From Nemertoderma westbladi (taxonomy: Eukaryota > Xenacoelomorpha > Nemertodermatida > Nemertodermatidae), in the NCBI GenBank assembly GCA_032718475.1, contig JAUCBJ010002983.1, forward strand, positions 32,594-96,593: a stretch of DNA of 64,000 bases, read 5' to 3'. Position numbers and translations under genes: made by a program. This document shows, piece by piece, positions 1 to 10,204 of the stretch. Positions within the stretch are counted from its first letter, which is position 1. The number at the start of each line of letters is the position of its first letter. Below the pieces are notes generated by a model. That model saw only the letters and a program-made list of their open reading frames with translations. It was not told the origin of the DNA and did no database searches.

Positions 1-655
1 GGTTGATATTACTACACATGATCAGCGGTTATTTAATTACTGTGCGTATTTACGACAAAATAATAGTTTTGTTTCATTCCCCAACATTATTACACAACCG
101 GTCGCATCTCATTATTCACAACAAAATTCCCAAAATTGAAGTATTTCAGCTAGGCTGCTGCTGTATTATATATTATATTAGCCTATCAACTGCGCTTGGC
201 AACATGTTGCTGTGTTATAGATGACGTGAAATGCACAAGTTCCTAAAACGGCCTATTTTTTGATGTTGATAATTTTGCGTTTTAAAATCGCTATAACTCA
301 GCCAATATTAATTTTTTGAAGTAAAATTGCTCTCTGGGTTTTTTCACATGGTCTTTCACATGACATGACACCAAAGAAAACTTAAAAAAATTTTCCGAGT
401 CGCCTACCCCATTGATGAGTTCACCCATTTCTGCCGTGATCGAAAGTACTAACAATAATATTTAACGTCTTCCAAGTTCTATGTAATATTATCGTTTATT
501 GTGGCTATTGACAGTGCGACAGAAATATTATTACAAGGTATAATAGTACAACGACTGAGCCCGGGATTGAGTATTGTTATTGTAGCAAATAGTAAGGTTT
601 GTAGTGTGACACAGTGAAGTAACGAACTGAGACTGTCTCCCCAACCTGGTGCAAA
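1..655. other. intergenic, no gene recognised
   Basis: AT-rich unique sequence. Open frames of 70-odd codons occur on both strands but show no domain, biased composition or splice borders, so none is called. The right end runs into a LINE fragment. Confidence 0.6.
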
Positions 656-1000
656 CCCCGGGAATTGGAAGTCCCATAGAATAAAACTAAATCTCAAGGT
701 TCGACTATTTAGGTCAGCAGTAGAACTAATACACCTATATGGGAGTCCATGTTGGGTTGGGCTCTAACTGCTGTGGACGCCAAATCTCTGGATGGCACTT
801 ATACAAGAATGCTGCGCCGGGTTCATTGTGTCAAGTACAATGAACACATCTCCCATCAGACTCTATACAACGTGTTTCTTTAGTCTCCCCTAGATTGACA
901 CTTGAACGGAACCGCTTCCTCTTTGCAGGGCATTGCTTTCGCCGTGGGGACCAGCCAGTGCACAATCTTGTCCTTTGGCGGCTTCATGGTATGAATATAA
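656..1000 (+). pseudogene. RTE-like LINE C-terminal fragment, broken
   Basis: This stretch is recognisably the same LINE family as 49114-49460. Both encode a post-reverse-transcriptase region with the order LFRxAV, LYGSPCW, LTAxDxKSLDG, TRMLRRVHCVKYN and HISxQTLYN. Against the better copy it has a short duplication near the LYGSPCW motif (about 752-760) and a deletion with stops near 870-895, so the frame changes at least twice. No APE or reverse transcriptase catalytic part is left. It is a dead 5'-truncated copy. The clade is assigned only by domain style. Confidence 0.7.
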
Positions 1001-2830
1001 GCTTGTGACACCTTTTAAAGAAGTACATTATATAATGGGAAAAATAAGCCCATTGTCCCATATGTGACTATTTTTCAAAACTTATTGTAGCTTGTTTGTA
1101 GGTTTTTATATTCAAAACTGTGATTGCAATGTGGGCCTATCACAGCGAGAAGGGCCCGTACAGTACATCCCATTATAGTTTATTTAGCAATAAAATTCTG
1201 AAAACTATCCGACCATTAATTCTCAAAAGGCGAAGTAGGGCTCGAACGCGGTACTTAGGTTTCAATATTCAGGTTATCATCAGCCGGGTGTATGTCGGGA
1301 CAGCGTTATCATACTTTTCTATTACATTATATAGTTTTAATATTTCTGACAAATTGAGTCGCCCACGATCTTAATTATAAAACATAAATTATCTGTCAAG
1401 ACCTACCTGTCATCAATATCATGTACTGGTACAGTCTGTGCGCTTTTGTGTTAGGGTGCATATTAAAAGGTGGGTCGGTGGGGAGGAAATGTCCCTCTTT
1501 CTGCGGTTTGATTCAATTTCTTAAATCCCAATTTTGTGATACTATCGCACAATTTTTATGTGGGTCTCATAACTGAGCCTCGTGTTGCGCGAAGGCCTCA
1601 CGAAGGCGTACTTTAGTCACATCTTTTGATAAATATGATTGACATTGACCCATTATAGGTGATAGGCCTATGTGAAGTATACCATAATTGCTGCTGTTAT
1701 ATTTCACTTTGCAGTTTACCCCTATGTGAAGAATATCAGGTTTTCACTAAAACCACAGGTTTCAGAAAAGGCCTGATTCTAACCAAAACAATAAACGAAT
1801 AAGTATCTATACAGGTTTTAAGACAGAAATAAGCACTACTGTATAAAACACTTAATGAGATATTTGAGAAAATACAAATTTTTCATATATCAAATTACAA
1901 GTACATTTCGACCGAAAAGTGAAATTTGGTATTCTTCACATGGGCTGACCCATATGTCAAAAATTTACATTGCTGAAAAATTCAAGAATATTTGACTTCG
2001 CCAAATATTTGTCTAATTTTGTGCATTTGAGGATGCGTCCGTAACACAGACATACAGAACAATTGCTCATTCAATGCCGTATGTATGACTGATTTTGCTT
2101 TCAATGTATCAGAGTAAAGGCGACAATTCTTGCTATCAAATCAAGTCTAAAAATCTTCTTTTCTATTAGATGTAATGCAGTTTGTTAATTTTGGTAAACT
2201 ACCAGAGGAAACGCCTGCGAACTGAGGCTCTCACGCTGGAATTGACCCTCTATTAAGAATCCACTGTTGAGTTGTTACGTGATATGATATCATATAAAGT
2301 TGTAATGTGTTGTACTATAATTTAACAACTTGCATGTCGTTGTGATGGTTTGAGAGTGACAGATTCATTATGAAATTGCACTTGTTTAATATTCACAAAC
2401 ATTGAAAACAAAATGACAACATTTTATGCATTGTTATTACCATTAGTCTATAAAAAATATAGTACGTTACTGTGGAAGCTGAGCTCAGTATGCTGTTCTG
2501 TACAGCAGTATGAATCCTCAGAGACACTTCTGTAGTATGTACATCCCGAGGTTAGTAAAAGTATATCTTTACTTTATTGATGTCTTTGTCTGAGCATTCC
2601 CGTAGTCTATTGTAGTAGTAGAAGTTGCCATCTCTCTTCTGCAGTTTCTTTATGTAGCCGCTATCAGGCCAACGAACGACTTCAGGCTAGGAAAATTTTT
2701 AACTGTATTAGTTTCAGTTTCAAAATCAAATATCCAGAAACAATAAGATTTGCTCTACGGTATGTAAGCTTTTACTAAGTACAATATAGGGAGGGTAGAT
2801 AGCAATATTAACTGAGTACGCTGTAGATAT
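1001..2830. other. long AT-rich intergenic stretch
   Basis: No gene, tandem array or complete transposon is visible in about 1.8 kb. A TAGGCCTA palindrome lies at 1663-1670. A 23-bp stretch at 1589-1611 recurs with two mismatches at 56015-56037, so this part may contain an old dispersed repeat. Confidence 0.5.
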
Positions 2831-2961
2831 GAATATTAACTCGAAACCTCACATGAAACAAATTCTAAAGAAAATGTCAAAATCCTGCTGGAATATTCTT
2901 TAAGCTACGCTATATCTTCCCATACACATTCTTCGTCAGTTATACGTTATCCCTATCTAAC
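2831..2961 (+). pseudogene. CR1/L2/Jockey-like LINE relic, left half
   Basis: Fragmentary reading frames give the thumb-domain pattern of a LINE polymerase: NSKPHMKQILKKMSKSC, then LPIHILRQLY and RYPYLT across frameshifts. The text continues at 3423 after the MITE, so this is the left part of one relic. There are several stops and shifts; it is not functional. Confidence 0.55.
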
Positions 2962-3422
2962 ATACCGTATTTACTCGAATAAGAGACCCCCCCCCCCCCC
3001 TTCCTCGAATTAACGCCCCGTTACCATCAAATTAGCAACTTAAACGCCTTCCCCGAATAAACGCCCCGGCGCTTATATACATAGTATTACAATGTTGGGC
3101 GTTAACATTGTTGAAAGTTAACTGATTGTTAATACTGAAGGTAACTGTAGTAGGGTGTTGTACCGCTGTAATAGGCTGCAGTGTAATAAAGATAATCCTG
3201 GTTTTATTTGAAATATTTCATTTCTTTACTTTGTTTTCATGAATTTAACAACATTCTACATTAGATTAAAAATTCTGAAAATCTAGAAACGCCCCCACTC
3301 GAACCACACAATTTGTAACTTATACGCCGTCAACGAATAAACGCCTCCCTCGAATAAACGCCTCCCCAATTGGCAATTTATAAACTTAAACGCCCTGGCT
3401 CTTATTCGAGTAAATACGGTAT
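2962..3422. mobile_element. MITE with 24-bp perfect terminal inverted repeats
   Basis: The left end (2962-2985, starting ATACCGTATTTACTCG) is exactly the reverse complement of the right end (3399-3422, ending CGAGTAAATACGGTAT). The 461-bp interior has no transposase. It is built from loose repeats of CTCGAATAAACGCC-like text, plus a run of 14 C at about 2988-3001. The flanks are halves of one LINE relic, which confirms insertion. The target duplication is short, TA or AT, and cannot be resolved because the TIR itself ends in TA. A TA duplication would fit a Tc1/mariner-type element, but the superfamily is not proven. Confidence 0.8.
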
Positions 3423-3582
3423 GGCATTACTCTGGGCCAGTGCTCAAACCATCATACTAAAACCACTTCGTACACAAATCAATAAAATAATTAAGTGTAT
3501 AACTCTTAGCCACTATAGAGCCTCTTCTGCTCCAATATATAAATCGCTTAATTTACTCAATTTAGACGCACTGTATCAATAG
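3423..3582 (+). pseudogene. CR1/L2/Jockey-like LINE relic, right half
   Basis: The open frame after the MITE reads ALLWASAQT, then INKIIKCITLSHYRASSAP, then LNLLNLDALYQ. This is the familiar thumb-domain pattern of LINE polymerases (LWG, a basic alpha-helix, HYRAHTAPLF, LxLxDIY). An upstream frame in this track seems to start inside the MITE, but that part is not LINE. It is the continuation of 2831-2961. Confidence 0.6.
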
Positions 3583-3599
3583 AACCGGATGCTGAAAGG

Positions 3600-4860
3600 G
3601 GAAAAGCCAACACCAATTTGGACTAAAGGTCAACTAAAGCCTCTCCGTAGGAAAGGAGACCTCGGTATACCAACAAACTATCGTGGGATCTGTCTGCTTG
3701 TGGTAGCAGCCAAAATATACAACAAAATGGTTCTATATACTGTATAATTATTCCTCACATAAAGAAACCGCTGCGTAAGAGCCAAAACGGATTTCGACCA
3801 AATAGATGAACAATAGCATTGTGCACATACTTGCACTATGCTCCACTCAAGCAACACTGCAACTGCACAGTCTTGCAGTCACAATCTTGCGGTTAGTTAC
3901 ACACTGCAAGATTACTGTTTGTAATTGTACTGGATTACGCAATGAGGACGGCCACAAAGGGTGAAGATCTGGGATTCACACTACAAGAACACCGAAGTAG
4001 TAGATATCCGGCAACTACAGTTACAAAGACCGACCGACTTTGCGAATAACATCGCCCTGCTCTCTAATATGCTTGCAGATGCGCTTCTACTGAATAAAGT
4101 AGAGAGGTCTGCTAAGGAGGTTGATTTGCATATAAATGCTACCAAGACCGAATCCATGACTTTTAATAAAGTAAATAGAAACTTGAAAACAATAGATAGT
4201 AATCAACTAAGGAAGACGACTTGACGACTTCCAGTACAGTACCTTGGATCATGGATAAAGAGTAGCAAAAAAGACAGAAGTTAGGAAAGCAAAGGCTTGG
4301 GTAGCTCTAACAAAAATGGATACCATCTGGAAATCAGATCTCTCCAGGCACTTGAAGACTAAGTTCTTTCGAGCCACAGTGGAAAGTGTACTTTATACGG
4401 GGGTGAGACCTGGACACTGACGAAATCACTTGAACATCAAATTGATGGTTGCTACACAAGACTATTAAGGGTAGCCCAAAACATCAGCTCGAGACAACAC
4501 ATGACCAACGCCGAGCTCTATGGTACTATACCACCTGTATCAACCACCCTCCGTGAACGCAGATTAAGATTCAGTGGGCACTGCTGGCGAAGTAAAGACG
4601 AGGTCATACCAGATATACTTTTCTGGCAACCAACACATGGAAAGCCTACCCGTGGACGACCGGCTATTACATATATAGACCAGCTTGAAAGGGATACTGA
4701 ACTTGAGAGAAACGAAATGGCGACAACTTTGGAGAATCAGGAAGCCTGGAGGGATCTCATTTCCACTATCCGAGATCGCCCGGTAGTAGTATCAATTAAA
4801 AAGTGGTATCTTAAACATGGGCGAACTATCGCGGCAGCATCAGTTTATCCTTGACATGAC
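3600..4860 (+). pseudogene. RTE-like LINE polymerase relic, catalytic site lost
   Basis: The pieces in order are: KGDLGIPTNYRGICLL (finger motif, about 3650-3700); LDYAMRTATKGEDLGFTL (about 3930-3990); the catalytic box, which reads FANNIALLSN (about 4036-4066); a KTESMTFN piece; a YLGSWIKSS piece (about 4237-4265); and an open C-terminal segment at 4501-4854 with LRERRLRFSGHCWR and a GKPTRGRP stretch. The two Asp of the usual FADD box are both Asn. Stops and frame changes are numerous, and about 60 bp near 3845-3905 matches nothing in the family. A short ACATG-repeat tail follows at about 4851-4869. Same superfamily as the copy at 43936-49646. Confidence 0.75.
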
Positions 4861-4929
4861 ATGACATGATGATTGATTATCCTGACATGATAAAATGATG
4901 CGAAATGGCAATAAAATGATTTCATAGAA

Positions 4930-5040
4930 TTAGACCTCATATAGTGAAACTGCGTAAGAAGCAACATGAATTTCGACCTGTATGTCGTCGAAGCAGAGGA
5001 CCTGCCATACTTATACTGCGTACTGCAAGCGCATACTGTA
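4930..5040 (+). pseudogene. tiny LINE reverse transcriptase fragment
   Basis: One frame reads LRKKQHEFRPVCRRSRGPA, comparable with the LRGNQNGFRKGRGTMEP box of the RTE-like copy at about 44299-44346. It sits just past the tail of the relic at 3600-4860 and could be a second insertion or a rearranged piece of the same one. Confidence 0.45.
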
Positions 5041-5322
5041 CAGTATATACACATCAGAGTCCATATATCCAATCATTGATCATATCACTACATAACATTA
5101 AAATACATACATATACAAATTAATACAAATTAATTATATATCATATTATAACATTAATCATTGATCAATCATCAAACATTGCAAACGGTAGATCTGTGCG
5201 GATGCGGACATTGCGGGCGGAGAAATGCAAGGACAAACATTTTAAACGGACTCCCCTTACGTATATACGGCAAATTGTATGTATAATGTGTGTTAAATAT
5301 AAATGACAGCTTGCGCTGCGAG
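5041..5322. other. short AT-rich spacer
   Basis: AT-rich with short ATAT runs. This is downstream of the minus-strand ORF at 5323-5712. No further exon of that ORF could be recognised here. Confidence 0.4.
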
Positions 5323-5712
5323 TTATCTAACCTTCTTTATACTGTTGTGGACTATGTAATCCACTTCATCTCTGTATCCAGCCATTTGGAATCTGTAATT
5401 TTCTTCGACTTTATCGTCCCATCGTCTGGGGCGCTGCATAGATTGGGGCCTTAACGTCGAATAATCCACAGAATCCTCGTCCGCTCCGGACGGGAAGTTA
5501 ATAATCTCGCGTCTCGAGGCGTTCTGTTTCGAAGTTATTTTAGTTCCGTTTACGAAGTTTAGCTGGGGTCTCGGCCGTGTGACAATTCCGTGTTTACTTG
5601 TGTTTCTATTGTGTCCGGAACCCCTAGCTTGTACGTTAACCACTTTATAGGTCGATGGATAGGATGTCATAGCAGGAAACGGTTGACGCCGGGCGGCCTC
5701 GGGGGTAGACAT
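5323..5712 (-). CDS. small protein with MEIG1-like motif (hypothetical)
   Basis: An open frame of 129 residues, starting at an ATG and ending in TAG. The N-terminal two-thirds is basic and low in hydrophobics, with no signal peptide or membrane segment. The C-terminal part (about residues 96-119) reads RWDDKVEENYRFQMAGYRDE. This resembles the core of MEIG1, a small spermatogenesis/cilia-associated protein with the pattern W-x-x-x-x-E-x-x-Y-R-F-Q-x-A-G-Y-R-D-E. MEIG1 continues for about 50 residues past this motif, whereas here the frame ends 10 residues later. The end may therefore be an exon border (AAG then GTTAGA would be a weak donor) or the protein may be a different family member. Codon use looks coding. 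It is divergent from TUBGCP5 with 1.3 kb between the two starts. Confidence 0.5.
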   Translation of the reverse strand: MSTPEAARRQPFPAMTSYPSTYKVVNVQARGSGHNRNTSKHGIVTRPRPQLNFVNGTKITSKQNASRREIINFPSGADEDSVDYSTLRPQSMQRPRRWDDKVEENYRFQMAGYRDEVDYIVHNSIKKVR

Positions 5713-6998
5713 TCAATGATTAATTCGGAAATAGTTACGATTACATGCAATGCTCATTGATAACAACAATAAGAACTGGAATTTGATTAAAATAATTCAA
5801 AATCAATTAATTTAATTGCTACATTATCTTGAATATATTGTACCGGTATATGATATGTAAAACTGTAACGAGCCGCTCATAAAGCTGGTAAGTCAATATT
5901 AGTAATGTTGGTTATTTGTGTTGGGTGTTGCTAAGTAACGGATATCAAACTTGGCGGCAATTTTGAATAGTTTCCCATTATTGGACAAACTTCAGAACTT
6001 CCATACAGTTAGTACTGCAGTACTGTACAGCTGTACTGCTGTACTGCAATACAGCAATACTGCTGTACTGGCAGACTGGATTGGACAAACTTCCATATCT
6101 GCCTATTACAGTATTACCACTTGCCAGTCAGCTCGTACAGCAGTACCATTCCTTCAATCCCTCCCCTCCCCTCCCCCTGCAGCCCTGACCCCCCTCCTTC
6201 AAATTTAACATTTTTTGCCAGTTCCTGTCTGCTATCTGTTAGTACCGCAACCGCAACTTGGCTACCGGCAGACCGGTACGCGGTACGGTACGGCAGTACG
6301 GTACTATCAGATTACGGTATTAGGCCTACTGTATTATCTTATTATTACAGTATTATTCATTAATAATGATTCCAGGATTTTAATCTTATTAGACTGTTAG
6401 ATTACTGGATTATAGAATAGAGAGTCGAATAATCTGATAATGATTTAGCGTTTACTGGTTTAGGCAGGGTTACTACACCCTACAAGACTGCAAGACCAGT
6501 CTGCCAGTTAGCCAGTTCATAGTCCTGTAGTCAGAAGTCAGATAGACTGATAGAGCCCTGGAGCCCTAGAAGAATTGACCTTCCGATCCGATTGCCATCT
6601 GCTATCAGATTAAAACAAATGTCAGATGAAATTGATAAGGCGTTTTTAAGTAGTGTTGAAGACTAGCCTATCAGTCGGAAATTCATAAAATACAAAATTT
6701 TACAGTAGGCCTACCGGTTACCAGTCAGCCAGTTACCGTTTGCCGTTACCGGCACCGGTACAGTATTTTTGCGAAAGATTTTTAATTGTTTTTGATAATC
6801 TGATAGTATTGGTATTGGCTGATTGGCCTATCCCTAAATCTGTAGTACTGTAAATGGCTAATTTATGTAACATCCAACATTGACTTGCATTTATATTCAC
6901 TACAATAACGCTATTATCCCAGACAGCCAGAGGGCCAGAGCAGAATAACTTACCTGCTCACCTGAAAAAATCTACTTTCATATCTTTTGTAAAGGAAA
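5713..6998. promoter_or_regulatory. divergent intergenic region upstream of TUBGCP5
   Basis: 1.29 kb between two divergent starts, so it probably holds the promoters of both. No clear TATA box was found. It is rich in short CTG/CAGTAC-type repeats (about 6010-6075) and CGGTAC-type repeats (about 6240-6305), and has two TAGGCCTA palindromes (6321, 6706). A 5' UTR intron ending at TTTTGTAAAG just before the TUBGCP5 ATG is possible but not shown. Confidence 0.4.
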
Positions 6999-9815
6999 AT
7001 GGCAGATTCTACTTGGAACCAAATGCGAAATAAAGAGGCGAACAAACTCCTAGGAGAATTAGTTTGCCGATTAGCGAAACTCGATGTTGGTAGTCAGCGT
7101 TACACGGAGGTCTACGAATCGGTCACAGCCTGTCGGAAGTTCCACTCCTATATGTCGGTAGACCCGGGTAAAGTCAACGCGAGTATCGATGGAGTCGTCG
7201 ATAAACTCTTCGTCCATGGTCTGGGGGAGCGGTCGAGGTGTTTGCGAAACCTCGTCGACTCCTTCCTCCACTCCTACTCGCTGCGATCTGCAACTCAGAC
7301 ATCCGTTCTAGAATCAGAGGTGCCCCACGCCGTATTAAGTTTTCTTCTGCGTCTATCGGGACAGCCGACCGTTCCCACGTTTCCTGACTATCCATTAACA
7401 AGGAACCTCGATGTTCCATCAGAGTCTGATGATATCGACTGGGGTCGGTACCTCCTGGACGGAGAGGATTGGTACGCAGGTTCGTCGTCCTCTGAATCCT
7501 CCGACTCGGATGAGTTTACCGACGATCGCATGGAAACCATTCCACAACGCGCGCAAATATTCCCAGTTGAAGATCCTAACGAGGTAACTATCGAAACTGA
7601 AAGTAAACAGGATGTTAGTAGCTTATATAGCGAGTTGGATAAAGTAAATAAAGAACTCGACGGACTTATAATCCGCCCTTATTGGAAGGATATCGGTTGT
7701 TATAGCAACCGGGAGTCGGTTGTTCCCTGGCTGCTTCCCGTCGGAAGTCCCGTAGAGAATCTCGTCACCGAGACTCAGATTGTTTCAGAGACTCTTTGGC
7801 TCCTCCAGGGACAGGCGTCGCTCTGTTGCTACGCGACCAGCGACTCCGGGGACCACGTGGTCCCGACCCCGGGACTCGTCGTGTCCCATTTAACCCGGGA
7901 GTCCCTCGCCGACCGTCTGGGATACTTCGCGGGTTACGGGACCGCATTGCAGCGAATAGGCGTGTTCGTTAACCAATCCCTAACGGGGGAATGTTCTAGA
8001 ACGTATCAGGCGTTCGCAGCCGCTGTTAGCGGCGTCCTCCGTAGGAATAAACGGGAGATACATAAAGTAGAAGAACTTATTTGTATCGAGGGAAATAAAC
8101 CTACTTTATTATCTCTAAAGGAGAGTTTAGCTGACTGTTTAGACCGGCTGGATTTATTGCAACGGATTTATATTGAAGGGATTGCGAATAATACATTGAG
8201 CGACAACGTGTGTCGGTCTAACAACCTCCTACGGGTGCTGCACTCCCATCTGGTCGTCGAGGACTCTCTCGGTCGCCGCCACTCCCGGCAGTACCTCCTC
8301 CTGCTGTCCCTCCTTGTCGCCACCCTCCGTCCGTATCTCGAGATCCTCGACGGCTGGGTGTCCGACGGGCGGCTGGTCGACCGCCACCGGGAGTTCCCGG
8401 TGGCGAGGCGACCGGAAGTCGGTTGCAAGTCCCCGGGGTTCTGGGATCGCGGCTACCAAGTCTACGCGAGGACTTCCGGCGGCCGGAAGGAGCGCGCGGA
8501 AGGCGGTTTACTTGTCCCGGAGTTCCTACTTCCGGTCGTTGATAACATGCTGATTGCGGGGAAGAGTAGCGAGTTGTTTAACGTCGTCTGGTTGGAGGGG
8601 TCCGGGGGGGAGGCGAGGGGGGCGGTCGGTAGGGGGCTGCACGGGAAGTTCGTAACGTCATTACGGGAAGTGTTAGGACTGACGTCACTACTGGAGGAAC
8701 TGGAGGTGGCGTCATTACCGGAGGAACCGCTGGGAGGAGTCGAGGGGCGGACGGAAGGGGATCGATTGATGGAGATACATTTCGCGTTGCTAAGTAACCC
8801 GGGGACGACGCATCTGATCCGTGATGACGTCATTGATGTAGGTTTATGTGACGTCACTAAGTATAATCATTACACCGCGTCCCAAGTGTTCCGACACTGT
8901 CTGTACCCGCACGTATGGTCGTTGTACGACGCCTCCTCACGGCGGTTACTGTCCGCACTGTCCGACAGCTACGCGTTGTCGGACCATCTCCGTTTCGTAC
9001 ACTCGATTTACTTTCTGTCCGACGGGTTGTCCGACTTCCTGACCGACTTGTTCGACAAGCTGCTGCGCGACCGACAGGGCTGGCGGGACGTCGCCTATCT
9101 GAACGGTCTGCTGTCGGACTGTCTGTCGGAGCGGCACTGCAGACGGATGGTGGACCTGACGTACGTGAGCGTGGAGGAGCAACTCGATACAGACGAGGAG
9201 TTGGCCGCAATGAAGATTCATTATCTACCGCCGTGGCCCGTTTCTTTGCTTATAAACGCCGAAACTGAAAGTAAATATCAGGTTATATTTACCGAAATAC
9301 TTCAACTAAAATTGGCTAAATACAGTCTGGAGTCGTTGAGTTTCGGCGACCTCGTGGTCTCCAGGCGGGGTATCCGTGGCAACGTGGTCCACAGGGTTTT
9401 GGTACTCAGAGTTCGTCTGCTGCATTTTATCAATAGTTACCATAGTTACTTGTTATCTAGGATATATTACGGGGAGTGCTCGCGGTTGCTAGGAGACATG
9501 GAGGCGGTGAGCGATGTAGACCAGTTGCTAGGGTTACATTGGGAGTGTCTGCGGGTAGTCGGGGAGTTCGCTCTGCTCCCCAAGGCGGTTGAGCCAGTCC
9601 ATCGAGCCATCCTGAAGCTCGAGCGACTGGCAATGAGCCTCGCTCGGCGATGGAGGATGGGTCCCTCTGCGTTTACCTACGACCTCATGTCGCAGCTCGA
9701 GGACCGTTTCGATAAACTATACGAGTTCCTTTGCTTGTTTCTCAGTCGGGCTGTTCGTAAAGGTAGTTTACCTCACCTAGAAGGTCTAGCAGTTCTCCTA
9801 ACGACGGATCGTTAA
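6999..9815 (+). CDS. TUBGCP5: gamma-tubulin complex component 5, single exon
   Basis: 938 residues in one uninterrupted frame; the ATG has A at -3 and G at +4. The protein is a subunit of the gamma-tubulin ring complex, which nucleates microtubules at centrosomes. Recognition rests on motifs along the whole length, read from the sequence and compared with known GCP5. These are DIDWGRYLLDGED (about residue 144), LVTETQIVSETLWLL (about 254, start of the GCP N-terminal domain), SRTYQAF (about 332), PWPVSLLI (about 745), LQLKLAKYSLESL, and LRVRLLHFINSYHSYLLSRI (about 802, GCP C-terminal gamma-tubulin-binding domain). An acidic Ser-rich linker lies near residues 160-180. It is somewhat shorter than vertebrate GCP5 (about 1020 residues). 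The middle third is markedly GC-rich. Vertebrate orthologues have many exons, so the lack of introns is unusual. GCP4 and GCP6 fit less well. Confidence 0.9.
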   Translation: MADSTWNQMRNKEANKLLGELVCRLAKLDVGSQRYTEVYESVTACRKFHSYMSVDPGKVNASIDGVVDKLFVHGLGERSRCLRNLVDSFLHSYSLRSATQTSVLESEVPHAVLSFLLRLSGQPTVPTFPDYPLTRNLDVPSESDDIDWGRYLLDGEDWYAGSSSSESSDSDEFTDDRMETIPQRAQIFPVEDPNEVTIETESKQDVSSLYSELDKVNKELDGLIIRPYWKDIGCYSNRESVVPWLLPVGSPVENLVTETQIVSETLWLLQGQASLCCYATSDSGDHVVPTPGLVVSHLTRESLADRLGYFAGYGTALQRIGVFVNQSLTGECSRTYQAFAAAVSGVLRRNKREIHKVEELICIEGNKPTLLSLKESLADCLDRLDLLQRIYIEGIANNTLSDNVCRSNNLLRVLHSHLVVEDSLGRRHSRQYLLLLSLLVATLRPYLEILDGWVSDGRLVDRHREFPVARRPEVGCKSPGFWDRGYQVYARTSGGRKERAEGGLLVPEFLLPVVDNMLIAGKSSELFNVVWLEGSGGEARGAVGRGLHGKFVTSLREVLGLTSLLEELEVASLPEEPLGGVEGRTEGDRLMEIHFALLSNPGTTHLIRDDVIDVGLCDVTKYNHYTASQVFRHCLYPHVWSLYDASSRRLLSALSDSYALSDHLRFVHSIYFLSDGLSDFLTDLFDKLLRDRQGWRDVAYLNGLLSDCLSERHCRRMVDLTYVSVEEQLDTDEELAAMKIHYLPPWPVSLLINAETESKYQVIFTEILQLKLAKYSLESLSFGDLVVSRRGIRGNVVHRVLVLRVRLLHFINSYHSYLLSRIYYGECSRLLGDMEAVSDVDQLLGLHWECLRVVGEFALLPKAVEPVHRAILKLERLAMSLARRWRMGPSAFTYDLMSQLEDRFDKLYEFLCLFLSRAVRKGSLPHLEGLAVLLTTDR

Positions 9816-10204
9816 ACCTGCGGACACACAGTCACACAGATATATTTTACTACTTATTTTTGCATGTAATGTATATATTAATGTAATAATGTAAATTCTA
9901 CGTTAATGTAAGACACTCTATACAAAATTCTAGAATTTTGAATAAGAAGAGTGTGACTAAATTTTCAGAGTAAATTTCTAGGTTTAATTTTGTTTTAATT
10001 ACTAGCTATTTCTTATAGTCCTATACCGCTGTGGTTCTGATTTTAACATAAAAAAAACAAACCTAATAATTTTAATTAATTTATTCTAATTAATATTGCT
10101 ATTTGGCTTTTTGATAATAAGAAATATCAAGTGAAATCTATTGAAATAAAGTCAGAACTGAATACTGGAATATCAATTATTAAGGGAATTGTTTTGAGAG
10201 AACC
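9816..10204 (+). other. TUBGCP5 3' UTR and LINE 5' end (border unresolved)
   Basis: AT-rich. An AATAAA at 10145-10150 could serve TUBGCP5, but it lies only 55 bp before ORF1 of the LINE and may belong to the LINE 5' UTR. The exact LINE start and a target duplication could not be found by eye. Confidence 0.4.

Noticed and set aside
3-1374. Frames of 72-84 codons at 3-224, 479-697 and 1120-1374
   Set aside because: No domain, poor composition and no splice context; one overlaps a LINE fragment in antisense.
1667-1944. Inverted repeat pair around CCTATGTGAAGTATACC and TGGTATTCTTCACATGG
   Set aside because: Only about 15 bp match and the similarity does not extend inward or outward, so a transposon end is not supported.
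8462-9268. Overlapping frames of 60-130 codons on both strands inside TUBGCP5
   Set aside because: They are shadows of the GC-rich coding region; only the 938-codon frame has family motifs.
6999-9815. TUBGCP4 or TUBGCP6 instead of TUBGCP5
   Set aside because: The DxDWGxYLxxGE and LVTETQxxxETLWLL boxes match GCP5; length and order also fit GCP5.
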